Below, piece after piece: positions 33,544 to 42,297 of a stretch of 42,332 nucleotides of DNA. The stretch is taken from the NCBI RefSeq assembly GCF_017353255.1, contig NZ_JAFMYU010000039.1, positions 1 to 42,332 on the forward strand. Direction: 5' to 3'. Below the pieces are notes generated by a model. The model was not told the DNA's origin and ran no database searches. It saw only the letters and a list, made by a program, of their open reading frames with translations. The translations under genes and the position numbers were made by a program. This DNA is from Fibrella aquatilis (GTDB lineage Bacteria; Bacteroidota; Bacteroidia; Cytophagales; Spirosomataceae). Each line of letters begins with the position of its first letter. The first letter of the stretch is position 1.

Positions 33544-35487
33544 ATGGGAAAGATTATTGGCATTGACCTGGGTACGACCAACTCCTGCGTGGCTGTTATG
33601 GAAGGTAACGAGCCTGTGGTGATCCCCAACAGCGAAGGCCGTAGGACTACCCCCTCGGTGGTCGCTTTTATGGACAACGGCAACGGCGAACGCAAAGTGG
33701 GTGACCCAGCCAAACGTCAGGCGATTACCAACCCCCAGAACACGATCTCGTCGATCAAGCGGTTCATGGGCAAACGCTTTAATGAAGTAGCCAACGAAAT
33801 TGGTCAGATGTCGTACAAAGTGGAGAAGGGTCCCAACGACACCCCCCGCGTACGCATCGGCGACCGTCAGTATACGCCACAGGAGCTTTCGGCGCTGATT
33901 CTGCAAAAGATGAAGCAAACCGCTGAAGACTACCTTGGCCAAACCGTAACGGAAGCCGTGATCACGGTGCCCGCTTACTTTAACGACGCCGAACGGCAGG
34001 CCACCAAAGAGGCTGGTCAGATTGCCGGTCTCGACGTGAAACGGATCATCAACGAACCCACCGCAGCGGCCCTGGCTTATGGTCTCGACAAGACCAGCAA
34101 GGACATGAAGATCGCCGTGTTTGACCTTGGCGGCGGTACGTTTGATATCTCGATTTTGGAACTGGGCGACGGTGTGTTTGAAGTAAAATCGACCGACGGT
34201 GATACCCACCTGGGCGGTGACGACTTCGACCAGGTGATCATCGGCTGGCTGGCCCAGGAGTTCATCAACGATGAAAACATCGACCTGCGCAAAGACCCGA
34301 TGGCCCTCCAGCGCCTGAAGGAAGCTGCCGAAAAGGCCAAGATCGAGTTGTCAAGCTCATCGTCGACGGAAATCAACCTGCCCTATATCATGCCGGTTGA
34401 TGGTATTCCCAAGCACCTTGTTCGCACGCTAACCCGCGCCAAGTTCGAACAACTCGCCGACTCGCTGATTCAGCGGAGCCTGGAGCCTTGCCGCCGCGCC
34501 CTGAAAAACTCAGGCCTGAGCGCAGCCCAGATCGACGAAGTGATTTTGGTGGGTGGGTCAACCCGGATTCCAAAAGTACAGGAAGAGGTAGAAAAGCTGT
34601 TTGGCAAGAAGCCTTCGAAAGCCGTTAACCCCGACGAAGCCGTGGCCATTGGTGCTGCCATTCAGGGTGGTGTATTGACGGGTGAAGTGAAAGACGTGCT
34701 CCTCCTCGACGTGATTCCCCTGTCGCTGGGTATCGAAACGATGGGCGGCGTATTCACCAAAATGGTGGAGTCAAACACGACGATTCCAAGCAAGAAAACC
34801 GAAACGTTCTCGACCGCGTCTGACAACCAGCCAAGCGTAGAGATCAACGTGTTGCAGGGTGAGCGTCCCATGGCGGGCCAAAACCGTCAGTTGGGCCGGT
34901 TTATCCTCGCCGACATTCCACCCGCACCGCGCGGTGTGCCCCAGATTGAGGTGACCTTCGACGTGGATGCCAACGGTATCCTGAACGTAACGGCCCGCGA
35001 CAAAGGCACCGGCAAAGAGCAGAAGATTCGCATTGAAGCCAGCAGTGGCCTCACCGACGCCGAGATTACCCGGATGCGTGAAGAAGCCAAAGCCAACGAA
35101 GCATCGGACAAAGCCGAGAAGGAAAAAGTAGAGAAAGTCAACCAGGCCGACTCGATGATTTTCCAGACCGAGAAGCAGTTGAAAGACTATGGCGACAAAC
35201 TCTCTGCCGGTAACAAAACCGCCATTGAAGACGCCCTTGCTACGCTGCGCACCGCCCATGGCAACCGCGACGCCGCCGCCATCGACACGGCCCTCGAAGC
35301 CCTGACGACCGCCTGGAACAACGCCTCGCAGGAGATCTACGCCGCCACCCAGGGTGCCGACGGAGCCAACCCCATGGACGGTTTCGGTGGTCAACCCGGC
35401 GGCAACGGTAACGGCCAACCCAACGGCAACCAAAACCAACCCACCGACGGCGATGTGTCAGACGTACCGTATGAAGAGGTGAAGTAA
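33544..35487 (+). CDS. dnaK: Chaperone DnaK (Hsp70)
   Basis: Hsp70 chaperone of 647 aa. The ATPase domain begins [21 protein letters not shown] and contains [48 protein letters not shown] and [14 protein letters not shown]. The substrate-binding domain begins [15 protein letters not shown] helical lid and a Gly/Asn/Gln-rich C-terminal tail end in VPYEEVK, the co-chaperone-binding type. It stands alone, without dnaJ or grpE next to it. No CIRCE element seen upstream. Confidence 0.98.
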   Translation: MGKIIGIDLGTTNSCVAVMEGNEPVVIPNSEGRRTTPSVVAFMDNGNGERKVGDPAKRQAITNPQNTISSIKRFMGKRFNEVANEIGQMSYKVEKGPNDTPRVRIGDRQYTPQELSALILQKMKQTAEDYLGQTVTEAVITVPAYFNDAERQATKEAGQIAGLDVKRIINEPTAAALAYGLDKTSKDMKIAVFDLGGGTFDISILELGDGVFEVKSTDGDTHLGGDDFDQVIIGWLAQEFINDENIDLRKDPMALQRLKEAAEKAKIELSSSSSTEINLPYIMPVDGIPKHLVRTLTRAKFEQLADSLIQRSLEPCRRALKNSGLSAAQIDEVILVGGSTRIPKVQEEVEKLFGKKPSKAVNPDEAVAIGAAIQGGVLTGEVKDVLLLDVIPLSLGIETMGGVFTKMVESNTTIPSKKTETFSTASDNQPSVEINVLQGERPMAGQNRQLGRFILADIPPAPRGVPQIEVTFDVDANGILNVTARDKGTGKEQKIRIEASSGLTDAEITRMREEAKANEASDKAEKEKVEKVNQADSMIFQTEKQLKDYGDKLSAGNKTAIEDALATLRTAHGNRDAAAIDTALEALTTAWNNASQEIYAATQGADGANPMDGFGGQPGGNGNGQPNGNQNQPTDGDVSDVPYEEVK

Positions 35488-35502
35488 AATAGGATAAAGT
35501 AC

Positions 35503-35537
35503 AGCCCCGCCAGAGAAATTTAGCGGGGCTTTTTTTA
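35503..35537 (+). terminator. Rho-independent terminator after dnaK
   Basis: AGCCCCGC pairs with GCGGGGCT around a 12-nt loop and is followed by seven T residues. Confidence 0.9.
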
Positions 35538-35549
35538 AATAAAAATCAT

Positions 35550-36335
35550 ATGGGAATTTTTACGATCGAAAATGAAGATAGACTTACGAAAGTAATAGAA
35601 GGGACGGGTGCTTCTCTTATAAAAGGTTCGAAATATGCATCTTTTGATACAAAAGTACTTGGCCTTGGCAATTTAAGTCAAGAATCTAAACCGATGAATG
35701 CTATTGCTGCTATATTTGATTTGGAGGGATTTACTAATTTTTGCCAACAGGTTGACCCACATTTAGCTGTACCCGAGTATTTAAGTTTATTCTTAGACTG
35801 GTTATTTGAAGAAATTAGGGAAGGTATTAAACATTCAGAAATTGAAGGAGATATCGTCACCTATGCGGATTTGCCTCTCTTGTCAAAGTTTTTAGGTGAT
35901 GGCGTGCTTTTTCTCTGGAATACTGATAATATGAGGCCAGTAGCTTTAAGTAATATTATATTTCAGTTGAAATATATATGCATTGCTTATTTTGAGGAAT
36001 TTTTACCGAGTATTAAAAATGATATAACAACTCCCCCTCTTAGGTTAAGATGCGGTGTTGCAAGAGGCATTGTTTACAGTGTGGGCAATGGACAAGATTT
36101 CGTCGGCCCATGCATTAATATGGCATCCAGATTGCAAAAGATAGAATCTTTATCATTTTGTTTCGCAAGACGTGGAATCGACTAGACCAAGAATATGGAC
36201 GCATCAGAGTCAGTAGATTTTATTGTGAAAAAAACAAATATACGCGGAATCGGGGATGATGAGCTTATATGTGTTATACGCTCTGAATTTGAAAATTTAC
36301 GAGATGAAGAGAAGGTTATTTTTTTGGAACCTTAG
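35550..36335 (+). pseudogene. Class III adenylate/guanylate cyclase-like gene with an in-frame stop
   Basis: The first 211 codons encode a cyclase homology domain: AIFDLEGFTNFCQQVD with a metal-binding Asp, LSKFLGDGVLFLW with the second acidic motif, and RCGVARGIVYSVG then GPCINMASRLQKI. A TAG at 36183-36185 stops the frame after FARRGID. The same frame then continues for 49 codons (MDASESVDFIVKK, IRGIGDDELICVIRSEFENL) to a second stop at 36333. The tail reads as the natural C-terminus of this cyclase type, so a single base change seems to have split the gene. Clearly AT-rich; follows the dnaK terminator. The alternative is a functional shortened protein. Confidence 0.75.
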
Positions 36336-36640
36336 CTCCTAAAAAATACGTATGGCTTATTATTAAAATAAATGTAAACAACCGGATTACATCATAATAG
36401 ATATAGAAATTTTTTAGTAAAGATACTATTTTCTGTACGAAGCAGTTCATGGTGTTGAAAAGAAAAATTTCTCTTCTATAAGAGCCCCTAGACTAATTAT
36501 TTATGAGAATTAATACAAATTAGATTGTGTGAGTAGATCATCAACGAAGTAATGCCTTGCTGAAGAATTTAACATCGATTATAGACGTATCAACATTTCA
36601 TTGTCAATTAATGAGTTGCTCCAACGCTTTGCTCCGGCAA
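36336..36640. other. AT-rich gap without recognisable gene
   Basis: Many stops in all frames, no clear promoter and no strong palindrome. It forms the rest of the AT-rich patch between the broken cyclase and the REP-like array. Confidence 0.5.
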
Positions 36641-36909
36641 AGCCCCATCGGGGCGCAACGTCGGTAGCATTTAGGCGGTCCACACGGTCAGTAAGCCCCA
36701 GCGGGGCGCAACGTGCGGATACGCGGTATGTGGCATTTCAATTGAATTAAAATCGCGGCCCAATTATTTACCCGCGTATCCGCACGTTGCGCCCCGCTGG
36801 GGCTTTGTGCTCGTACGGCCTGCCAAATACTACCGACGTTGCGCCCCGCTGGGGCTATTCGTGCATGCGGCCATTCTTAATGCTATCGATGTTATGCCCC
36901 GCTGGGGCT
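36641..36909. repeat. Array of five REP-like palindromic units in nested inverted arrangement
   Basis: Units of the type AGCCCCAGCGGGGCGCAACG lie at 36641-36660 and 36694-36713 (forward) and at 36785-36804, 36837-36856 and 36890-36909 (inverted). 36694-36726 pairs perfectly with 36772-36804 (33 nt). Outside it, 36641-36666 pairs with 36831-36856 with one mismatch, and the linkers are also related, so about 216 nt form one nested palindrome. The last unit ends 14 nt from the transposase gene. Confidence 0.9.
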
Positions 36910-36923
36910 ATGTATCACTGTCA

Positions 36924-37409
36924 TTACTGATCACCCACCCAACCGGTCATGTCCTGAAAATCGAACAGGTATTCGTCCTTGTAATCAATGTCAAACTTCT
37001 GAAGCATCAGGACATATTCTTGCCGGAATGTACGTTTGCTGTGGTGCGCTTCCTGATTCTGAATGTATTGAATAACCGTTTGTCGTTCGGAACGACCGTG
37101 TGAAAACGCGCCGTAGCCGACCTGCCAACTAAATGCTGATTTAGCGTATCCCCTTTCCCGGATGTATTGGTTGCTCGACGTTTTTATTTCCTTCACCAAT
37201 TCGGGCAATAGCTGCGTCGGATTGTAACCAAGGAAAATGTGTATGTGGTCGGCCATACCACCGATCTGAAGCATTTTGTGCTTGTGCGTTTGCACGATGC
37301 CTGTGACGTATTGATAAAGATCTTCGCGCCAACGTTTATGGATAAGTGACTCGCGACCTTTCACGGCGAATACGAGATGAATATCTAATTGTGTGTAGGT
37401 GTTGGCCAT
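36924..37409 (-). mobile_element. IS200/IS605-type Y1 (HUH) transposase TnpA, possibly REP-associated
   Basis: Transposase of 161 aa. The HUH motif is DHIHIFL (His55, His57), and the catalytic Tyr is in VIQYIQNQEAHH (Tyr115). It begins MANTYTQLDIHLVFAVKGRE, as usual for the single-strand transposases of this family. The frame is intact. No tnpB is linked. It is flanked by REP-like units: five beyond its stop and a partial one at 37494-37509, about 85 nt before its start. That pattern fits either an IS200-like element with hairpin ends or a RAYT domesticated with REPs. The size is that of IS200 TnpA. Confidence 0.88.
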
Positions 37410-37493
37410 GTTGTTCGGTGGTTTGTGTCACCGTAAAAATAGCAGGCCACACCAGCCCTAGGTACGACATCACCTATGGCTACCCGCGCAGTG

Positions 37494-37509
37494 CTGCCCC
37501 GTTGGGGCG
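37494..37509. repeat. Partial REP-like unit upstream of the transposase
   Basis: TGCCCCGTTGGGGCGT has the same GCCCC...GGGGC core as the array at 36641-36909, on the 5' side of the transposase gene. Confidence 0.6.
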
Positions 37510-37591
37510 TATGGAGCCAAACACCCGAACCCCGCCCGGCGTTACTGATTGATACTGTGTTTCCGACGAAACGCAAAACTCAACAACAGTG

Positions 37592-38530
37592 ATGAAAGCA
37601 GCCATTATTGATCAGTACGGCCCGGCAAGTGAACTGCATGTGGCCGAGGTGCCCAAGCCTGAACCCGATACCCACGAGGTGCTCATTCGCGTACACGCCA
37701 CCTGCGTAAACCCCTTTGAAACGCATCAGCGGTCGGGCGATATGAAAGCCATGATGTCGGGTGATTTTCCGAAGATTTTAGGGGCCGACGTGGCGGGCGT
37801 GGTAGAGGCCGTGGGCCTGATGATCACCGATTTTCAGCCCGGCGACCGCGTCATGGCCTCGTTGGGCATGAGTGGCGGGGCCTATGCCGAATATGCCGTG
37901 GCGAAGGAAACCAGCCTGGTGAAACTGCCCGACGCCATCAGTTTTGAGCAGGCAGCAGCTATGCCCGTAGCCGCCGGAACAGCCCTGCAAGCCATGCGCG
38001 ACAAAGGCCACCTGCGCCCTAGAGACCGGGTGCTTATCAACGGGGCAGCCGGGGGCGTGGGGCACTACGCGGTGCAACTGGCCAAAATTATGGGCGCTAC
38101 CGTCACGGCGGTTTGCGGTCCTGACGCGGTGGCGATGGTAAAAGAACTGGGTGCCGACCGGGTCATCAATTACCACGAAATCGACTTTACGAAAGAAGCC
38201 GAAACCTACGATGTGGTGTTCGATGCAGTGGCTAAAAGCTCGTTTGAGGCATGCCAGCCTATTCTGACAAAAACTGGTACCTATGTGACCACCAGGCCCT
38301 CTGCTGAAGGTATGCTCGACAAAGTAAAAACCCTTTTTGCTGACCAGAAAGCCACGTTCATCCTCTTCAGTTTCACCCAAACCGACATGAACTGGATGCT
38401 GAAACACGCCGCCGAAGGCCGGTTGAAAGCCGTGATCGAACACACCTACCGCCTCGATGAACTACCACAAGCCCACGCCGCCAGCGAAGCCGGACACGTG
38501 AAGGGGAAGCTGGTTGTCGTGGTGGAGTAG
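37592..38530 (+). CDS. NADP-dependent quinone oxidoreductase-like protein (zinc-free MDR)
   Basis: Medium-chain dehydrogenase/reductase of 312 aa. The catalytic N-domain has KAAIIDQYGPASELHVAEVP and HATCVNPFETHQRSG, then GADVAGVVEAVG. The cofactor domain has LINGAAGGVGHYAVQLAKIMGA (AAGGVG, about residues 152-157). The zinc-ligand residues of alcohol dehydrogenases are missing, so it should reduce quinones or enones with NADPH. It ends with the family's GKLVVVV. ATG at 37592 is preferred over the adjacent GTG. It ends in a hairpin shared with the convergent FAD enzyme gene. Confidence 0.9.
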   Translation: MKAAIIDQYGPASELHVAEVPKPEPDTHEVLIRVHATCVNPFETHQRSGDMKAMMSGDFPKILGADVAGVVEAVGLMITDFQPGDRVMASLGMSGGAYAEYAVAKETSLVKLPDAISFEQAAAMPVAAGTALQAMRDKGHLRPRDRVLINGAAGGVGHYAVQLAKIMGATVTAVCGPDAVAMVKELGADRVINYHEIDFTKEAETYDVVFDAVAKSSFEACQPILTKTGTYVTTRPSAEGMLDKVKTLFADQKATFILFSFTQTDMNWMLKHAAEGRLKAVIEHTYRLDELPQAHAASEAGHVKGKLVVVVE

Positions 38531-38540
38531 GGGGGGTAAT

Positions 38541-38623
38541 GGTTTGTAGTTGCTGACGCCCAGTCCGGCGTTCCAGCCAGGCGTCAGCTACTACAGCGCG
38601 AAGCCAACCACCAACTACAAACC
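38541..38623. repeat. Hairpin with two apical words between convergent genes
   Basis: Outer arms 38541-38552 and 38612-38623 (12 nt, perfect). Inner GCTGACGCC (38552-38560) pairs with 38580-38588. The right side also carries an unpaired GCGCGAAGCC, so both apical words of the family occur here. The right arm overlaps the stop of the FAD enzyme gene. Confidence 0.75.
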
Positions 38624-39874
38624 CCCAATCAGTTCCGCCACGAGCCGGCCGGTTTGCATGGCGGCGTTGAGTGAGGGGTAGGCGGTTTGGTCGCCGCACT
38701 GGAAGAGGCCATCGCCGAGAGACAGCGGCTGATGCACGGCGTTGGGGCCGTAGGTAGGCAATGCCTGCGGAATATGGTCGGTGCGGAGGTGTTGCCAGCC
38801 CCGGACCGAGTCGCCAAACCAGTTCGTCAGTTCGGTCCGGATTTGGGTGGTCAGGGCTGGCTCGTCAACGTGGGTTAGTCCCTGCGTACTCACCGAAATC
38901 AGCAGTTTGTCGGCGGGGGCGTAGGCGGGTGCCACGTCGCTGATGACGGTCAGGTTATGCACCGCTGAGGATCGTTTGGTATTGAGCATCAGGAATTTAT
39001 CGGCTTTCAGGCTGTCGGGGCGGGTGCTAGATGGTGCCGAAAAATAGGTGCAGGTGGTATGGTTGAAGGCCTGTGCTGCGGGAGGCGTTTTGCCCAGCAG
39101 CCGAGCCGACGCGGCGGCATCTACGGCCAGTACGACGGCCTCGCCGGTCAGCACCTCACCCGACGACAAGGTCACGGTTCGGCCCGACACGCTGGCCACG
39201 GCAGTGTTCAGTCGGATGCTGTTTTCGGGCAAATTACGGGCCAGTTGGGCGGGTATTTCGCCGATACCCAAGGCCGGTACGGCAGCGTCGCCGAGGAAGA
39301 AGCTTTTAAAGCAAAACTGGAAAAAGTTGCTCGACGTGGTCAGGTCATCTTCCAGGAAAACACCCCCGAAAAAAGGTCTGAAAAATCGGTCGATCATCGG
39401 CTCTGAAAAGCCTAGTTCACGTATATAGGCCAGGGTACTGGTGGCCGGTTGGTTGAACAAGTCCTGCGTCGACAGCCCCTGTACATGCCGGATCAGGGTC
39501 ACGATACGGATCTTATCGGCCAACGTGCCAATGGGCGAAAACAGCGTTTCGAACACGCTGAACGGCTCCTTAAACGGATTGAGCAGCCGCATCCACGGGT
39601 TGGTGGTACCGGCCTCGTCGTGATGAATGCGGGCACCAGAGCGGAAAAGTTGCAGGTCTAACGCACTGTAGTTCAGCAGTTGACGAGCTTCGGGGTAGGC
39701 TGTAAGCAGGATTTGAAACCCCCGGTCGAGGCGGAAACCGGCCACCAGATCGGTGCGGACGCGGCCCCCTACGGTGTCGGCGGCATCGAGGAGCAATACG
39801 GCGCGGCCTTGCCGGTGGAGGTAGTTAGCGCAGGTGAGACCTGCCATGCCAGCACCAACAACGAGAATGGGCAT
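38615..39874 (-). CDS. FAD-dependent amine oxidase/phytoene-desaturase-like protein
   Basis: Flavoprotein of 419 aa. The N-terminal Rossmann motif is VVGAGMAGLTCANYL, with LLLDAADTVGGRVRTD after it, the usual NAD(P)-binding_8/amino-oxidase start. The C-terminal FAD-contact motif is LFQCGDQTAYPSLNAAMQTGR. The middle (FFRPFFGGVFLEDDL, ALGIGEIPAQLA) fits the protoporphyrinogen oxidase-like group. Substrate unknown; no carotenoid or heme genes are adjacent. ATG at 39874 directly precedes the Rossmann strand; a TTG 30 nt upstream is less likely. Confidence 0.85.
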   Translation of the reverse strand: MPILVVGAGMAGLTCANYLHRQGRAVLLLDAADTVGGRVRTDLVAGFRLDRGFQILLTAYPEARQLLNYSALDLQLFRSGARIHHDEAGTTNPWMRLLNPFKEPFSVFETLFSPIGTLADKIRIVTLIRHVQGLSTQDLFNQPATSTLAYIRELGFSEPMIDRFFRPFFGGVFLEDDLTTSSNFFQFCFKSFFLGDAAVPALGIGEIPAQLARNLPENSIRLNTAVASVSGRTVTLSSGEVLTGEAVVLAVDAAASARLLGKTPPAAQAFNHTTCTYFSAPSSTRPDSLKADKFLMLNTKRSSAVHNLTVISDVAPAYAPADKLLISVSTQGLTHVDEPALTTQIRTELTNWFGDSVRGWQHLRTDHIPQALPTYGPNAVHQPLSLGDGLFQCGDQTAYPSLNAAMQTGRLVAELIGGL

Positions 39875-40029
39875 AGGGTGGAGATGACTAGTTCGAATAA
39901 ACAAAAAACGGTCCTGCCGGGAGCAAAAGCAAATGAAGCGTTGTTGTGGTACTATTCAGAGATAAATTGCACTTAGTTAAGGTAATAAAAAAATAACATG
40001 CTGTTTTTCAGTGCTTTGCAATTTTGCAT

Positions 40030-40061
40030 TTGACAATTATTCTTAGAAAGGCCTACTTTAG
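40030..40061 (+). promoter_or_regulatory. Possible promoter of the amidotransferase-hydrolase pair
   Basis: TTG (40030-40032), 21 nt, then TACTTTAG (40054-40061), one mismatch to TAnnTTTG, 22 nt before the ATG. AGGCCTA occurs twice around it. Confidence 0.35.
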
Positions 40062-40083
40062 GCCTACGTTAGTCACTTTCTGT

Positions 40084-40689
40084 ATGCGTGTGCTTTTGCT
40101 CGACAACTTCGACTCGTTTACCTACACCCTGGCAGACTACCTGCAACAGGCCGGGGCCGAGTGCGTGGTGCGCCGCAGCAACCTCCCACTCAGTACCATT
40201 ACCGCCACGCCTTACGACGCCGTGGTGCTGTCGCCGGGGCCGGGCGTACCGGCGTCGGCGGGGTGCCTGCTGAGCGTAATCGATTATTACCACCGCCGCC
40301 TGCCCATGCTGGGGGTGTGTCTGGGGCAGCAGGCCATCGGGCTCTACTTTGGGGCTAGCCTGCAAAAAAGCCCCCGCCCCATGCACGGCAAGGTGTCTAC
40401 GATTCGGGTGCAAACCAGTGACCCCCTGTTTCGGCATGTGCCGGAGCGCATCCGGGTAACGCGCTACCATTCGCTGACGTTGACCCAGTTGCCCGATTCG
40501 CTCACTACGCTGGCCGTTACAGAACCGGCCCTGGCTACCGACACCACTACAACTGGAGGCGAGATCATGGCGATTCGGCACCGAACGTTGCCCATCTGGG
40601 GGGTACAATTTCATCCCGAAGCCGTGCTTACTGAATCTGGATTGACCATATTACGCAACTTCATCACCACAAAACAGCCCACGCTATGA
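40084..40689 (+). CDS. Glutamine amidotransferase, PabA/TrpG type
   Basis: Class I glutamine amidotransferase of 201 aa that supplies ammonia for aminodeoxychorismate or anthranilate synthase. It begins MRVLLLDNFDSFTYTLADYL, contains VVLSPGPGVP, the nucleophile Cys79 in LGVCLGQQAIG, and His177 and Glu179 in VQFHPEAV. ATG at 40084 matches the family; the longer frame upstream is not conserved-looking. No pabB or trpE is next to it. The absence of other trp genes favours a folate (PabA) role or a shared subunit. It overlaps the hydrolase start by 4 nt. Confidence 0.88.
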   Translation: MRVLLLDNFDSFTYTLADYLQQAGAECVVRRSNLPLSTITATPYDAVVLSPGPGVPASAGCLLSVIDYYHRRLPMLGVCLGQQAIGLYFGASLQKSPRPMHGKVSTIRVQTSDPLFRHVPERIRVTRYHSLTLTQLPDSLTTLAVTEPALATDTTTTGGEIMAIRHRTLPIWGVQFHPEAVLTESGLTILRNFITTKQPTL

Positions 40690-41471
40690 ACCATACCATA
40701 CACCAGGAAGGCGAGTTTCGCTACATCGACGAGGGGCAGGGCGAAGTGCTCCTGCTACTTCACGGCCTCTTTGGCGCTCTCAGCAACTGGGACGACGTGA
40801 TCGAGACGTTCTCGAAGCAGTATCGCGTGGTCATTCCCGTGCTGCCCATCTACGACATGCCTGTGCGCGAGGCGGGCCTCGATGGGCTGGTGGCGTTTGT
40901 GGAGCGGTTTGTCCAGTTTCGTGGCCTGGGTGAGCTAACACTATTGGGTAACTCACTGGGGGGGCATGTAGGGCTGCTCTACACCTTTAGTCACCCCGAT
41001 ATGGTGAAGCGGCTGGTGCTGACGGGCAGCTCTGGCCTGTTTGAAAACGGTATGGGCGGCTCATTTCCCAAGCGCGGTTCCTACGATTTTGTGGCCGAAC
41101 GCGTGGCATATACTTTCTATAACCCCAAAGTAGCCACCAAAGAACTGATCGACGAGGTGTTTGAGGTGACGAGCAGCATTCCTAAGTGCATGAACATTGT
41201 GCAGATTGCCAAGTCGGCACAGCGCACCAACGTGGCGAAGGATTTGCACCAGATCACGGTACCTACGCTGCTGGTCTGGGGTCTGAACGACACGATCACC
41301 CCGCCCCACGTAGCACACGAATTCGACCGACTCATTGCCGACACCGAATTGTTCTTCATCGACAAATGCTGCCACGCCCCCATGATGGAACACCCCGCCC
41401 GGTTTAACGCCCTGCTCCTGGACTGGCTGGCCCGCCACCCTGTTGAGGCTGTGGTCAGTGAAGGGGTATAA
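40686..41471 (+). CDS. Alpha/beta hydrolase
   Basis: Cytoplasmic hydrolase of 261 aa. The oxyanion region is LLLHGLFGALSNWDDV, the nucleophile elbow LLGNSLGGHVG (Ser90), the acid in VWGLNDTITPP, and the His in DKCCHAPMMEHP. It resembles the MhpC/BioH-type group; the substrate is unknown. Translationally coupled to the amidotransferase by an ATGA overlap, which might point to a role around chorismate-derived metabolites, but that is only inference. Confidence 0.85.
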   Translation: MNHTIHQEGEFRYIDEGQGEVLLLLHGLFGALSNWDDVIETFSKQYRVVIPVLPIYDMPVREAGLDGLVAFVERFVQFRGLGELTLLGNSLGGHVGLLYTFSHPDMVKRLVLTGSSGLFENGMGGSFPKRGSYDFVAERVAYTFYNPKVATKELIDEVFEVTSSIPKCMNIVQIAKSAQRTNVAKDLHQITVPTLLVWGLNDTITPPHVAHEFDRLIADTELFFIDKCCHAPMMEHPARFNALLLDWLARHPVEAVVSEGV

Positions 41472-41550
41472 TGTACAATGTACAATGGCTAGGCAACGAG
41501 TAGTCTTGCGTCAGCCATTGTTCATTGTGCCTTATACATTGTACATTATA
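41467..41550. repeat. Intergenic hairpin with CTTGCGTCAGCC apex
   Basis: 16-nt arms 41467-41482 and 41535-41550, and an inner CAATGGCT/AGCCATTG pair (41483-41490, 41513-41520), are both perfect. The right side has a 14-nt bulge that looks like an extra copy of the ATTGTxC word. It overlaps the stop of the hydrolase gene. Confidence 0.85.
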
Positions 41551-41624
41551 TCCCTTACATAGATTTTGCGAACTATCGAAAAATCTTCTTAGTTTTCATC
41601 GTTATCACTCGACTGCTAGAACCT

Positions 41625-42293
41625 ATGAACGCCGCTGAACTGATTGACCCTATGATTCCTGCCCTCAAACCGGGCGATTCTGTTGCCGACGCGCTGGAAT
41701 GGATGCAGGAGCACCGCCTGGCGCAGTTGGTCGTGGCCGACGCGGGTATCTATATTGGCATTGTGAGCGAAGATTTGTTGCTCGACTTGTCGGACGACGA
41801 GCGGCCTATCAGCGACGTGATGAAGCTGGCCGAGAACGTGATGGCCCGCGAAAACCAACATCTGCTGGAGCTAATCCCGATGGTGACCGAGCACCGCCTC
41901 GACCTGCTGGCTATTGTGGGCGAAGGCAACGAACTGCTGGGCTGCGTCACCACCACCGAACTCCTGCGGCAGTTTGCCCGCGACCTGGGAATGCTGGAGA
42001 GTGGAGCCATCATTGTGCTGGCGTTGGACGAGCACGACTATTCCATGTCGGAAATTAGTCGGCTGGTTGAGTCGAACAATGCCAAGATCATCAGCAGTTA
42101 TTACAGCAGCGCCGCCATTGGTATGGCCGACCGCTCGCGGCTGACCCTGAAACTGAACCGCCGCGACATTACGCCCCTTGTCTCGACCCTCGAACGGTTT
42201 GGCTACACCATTGAATCCGCCTTTGCCAATGTACCCATCGAAAGCGTCGATCAGGAACGGTACGACGCCCTCATGCGGTATTTAAATACATAA
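41625..42293 (+). CDS. CBS-domain protein with ACT-like C-terminal domain
   Basis: Protein of 222 aa. Two CBS motifs cover residues 1-125 (MIPALKPGDSVADALEWMQEHRLAQLVVAD and VMARENQHLLELIPMVTEHRLDLLAIVGEGNELLG in parts), a tandem that usually binds adenine nucleotides. The rest (IIVLALDEHDYSMSEISRLVESNNAKI ... VSTLERFGYTI) has the beta-alpha-beta layout of an ACT-like fold. No enzyme domain, so it is probably a nucleotide-sensing regulatory protein. The start is preceded by a possible TAGTTTTC -7-like box near 41590. Confidence 0.85.
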   Translation: MNAAELIDPMIPALKPGDSVADALEWMQEHRLAQLVVADAGIYIGIVSEDLLLDLSDDERPISDVMKLAENVMARENQHLLELIPMVTEHRLDLLAIVGEGNELLGCVTTTELLRQFARDLGMLESGAIIVLALDEHDYSMSEISRLVESNNAKIISSYYSSAAIGMADRSRLTLKLNRRDITPLVSTLERFGYTIESAFANVPIESVDQERYDALMRYLNT

Positions 42294-42297
42294 AAAT

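Noticed and set aside
33400-33544. CIRCE or sigma-32-like control site before dnaK
   Set aside because: No TTAGCACTC inverted repeat and no convincing TAnnTTTG box were found.
36641-36909. Possible CRISPR array
   Set aside because: Units occur in both orientations with unequal, partly homologous spacers and are themselves palindromic; no cas genes.
37410-37493. A tnpB/IscB accessory gene for the Y1 transposase
   Set aside because: No open frame of suitable length lies on either side; only tnpA is present.
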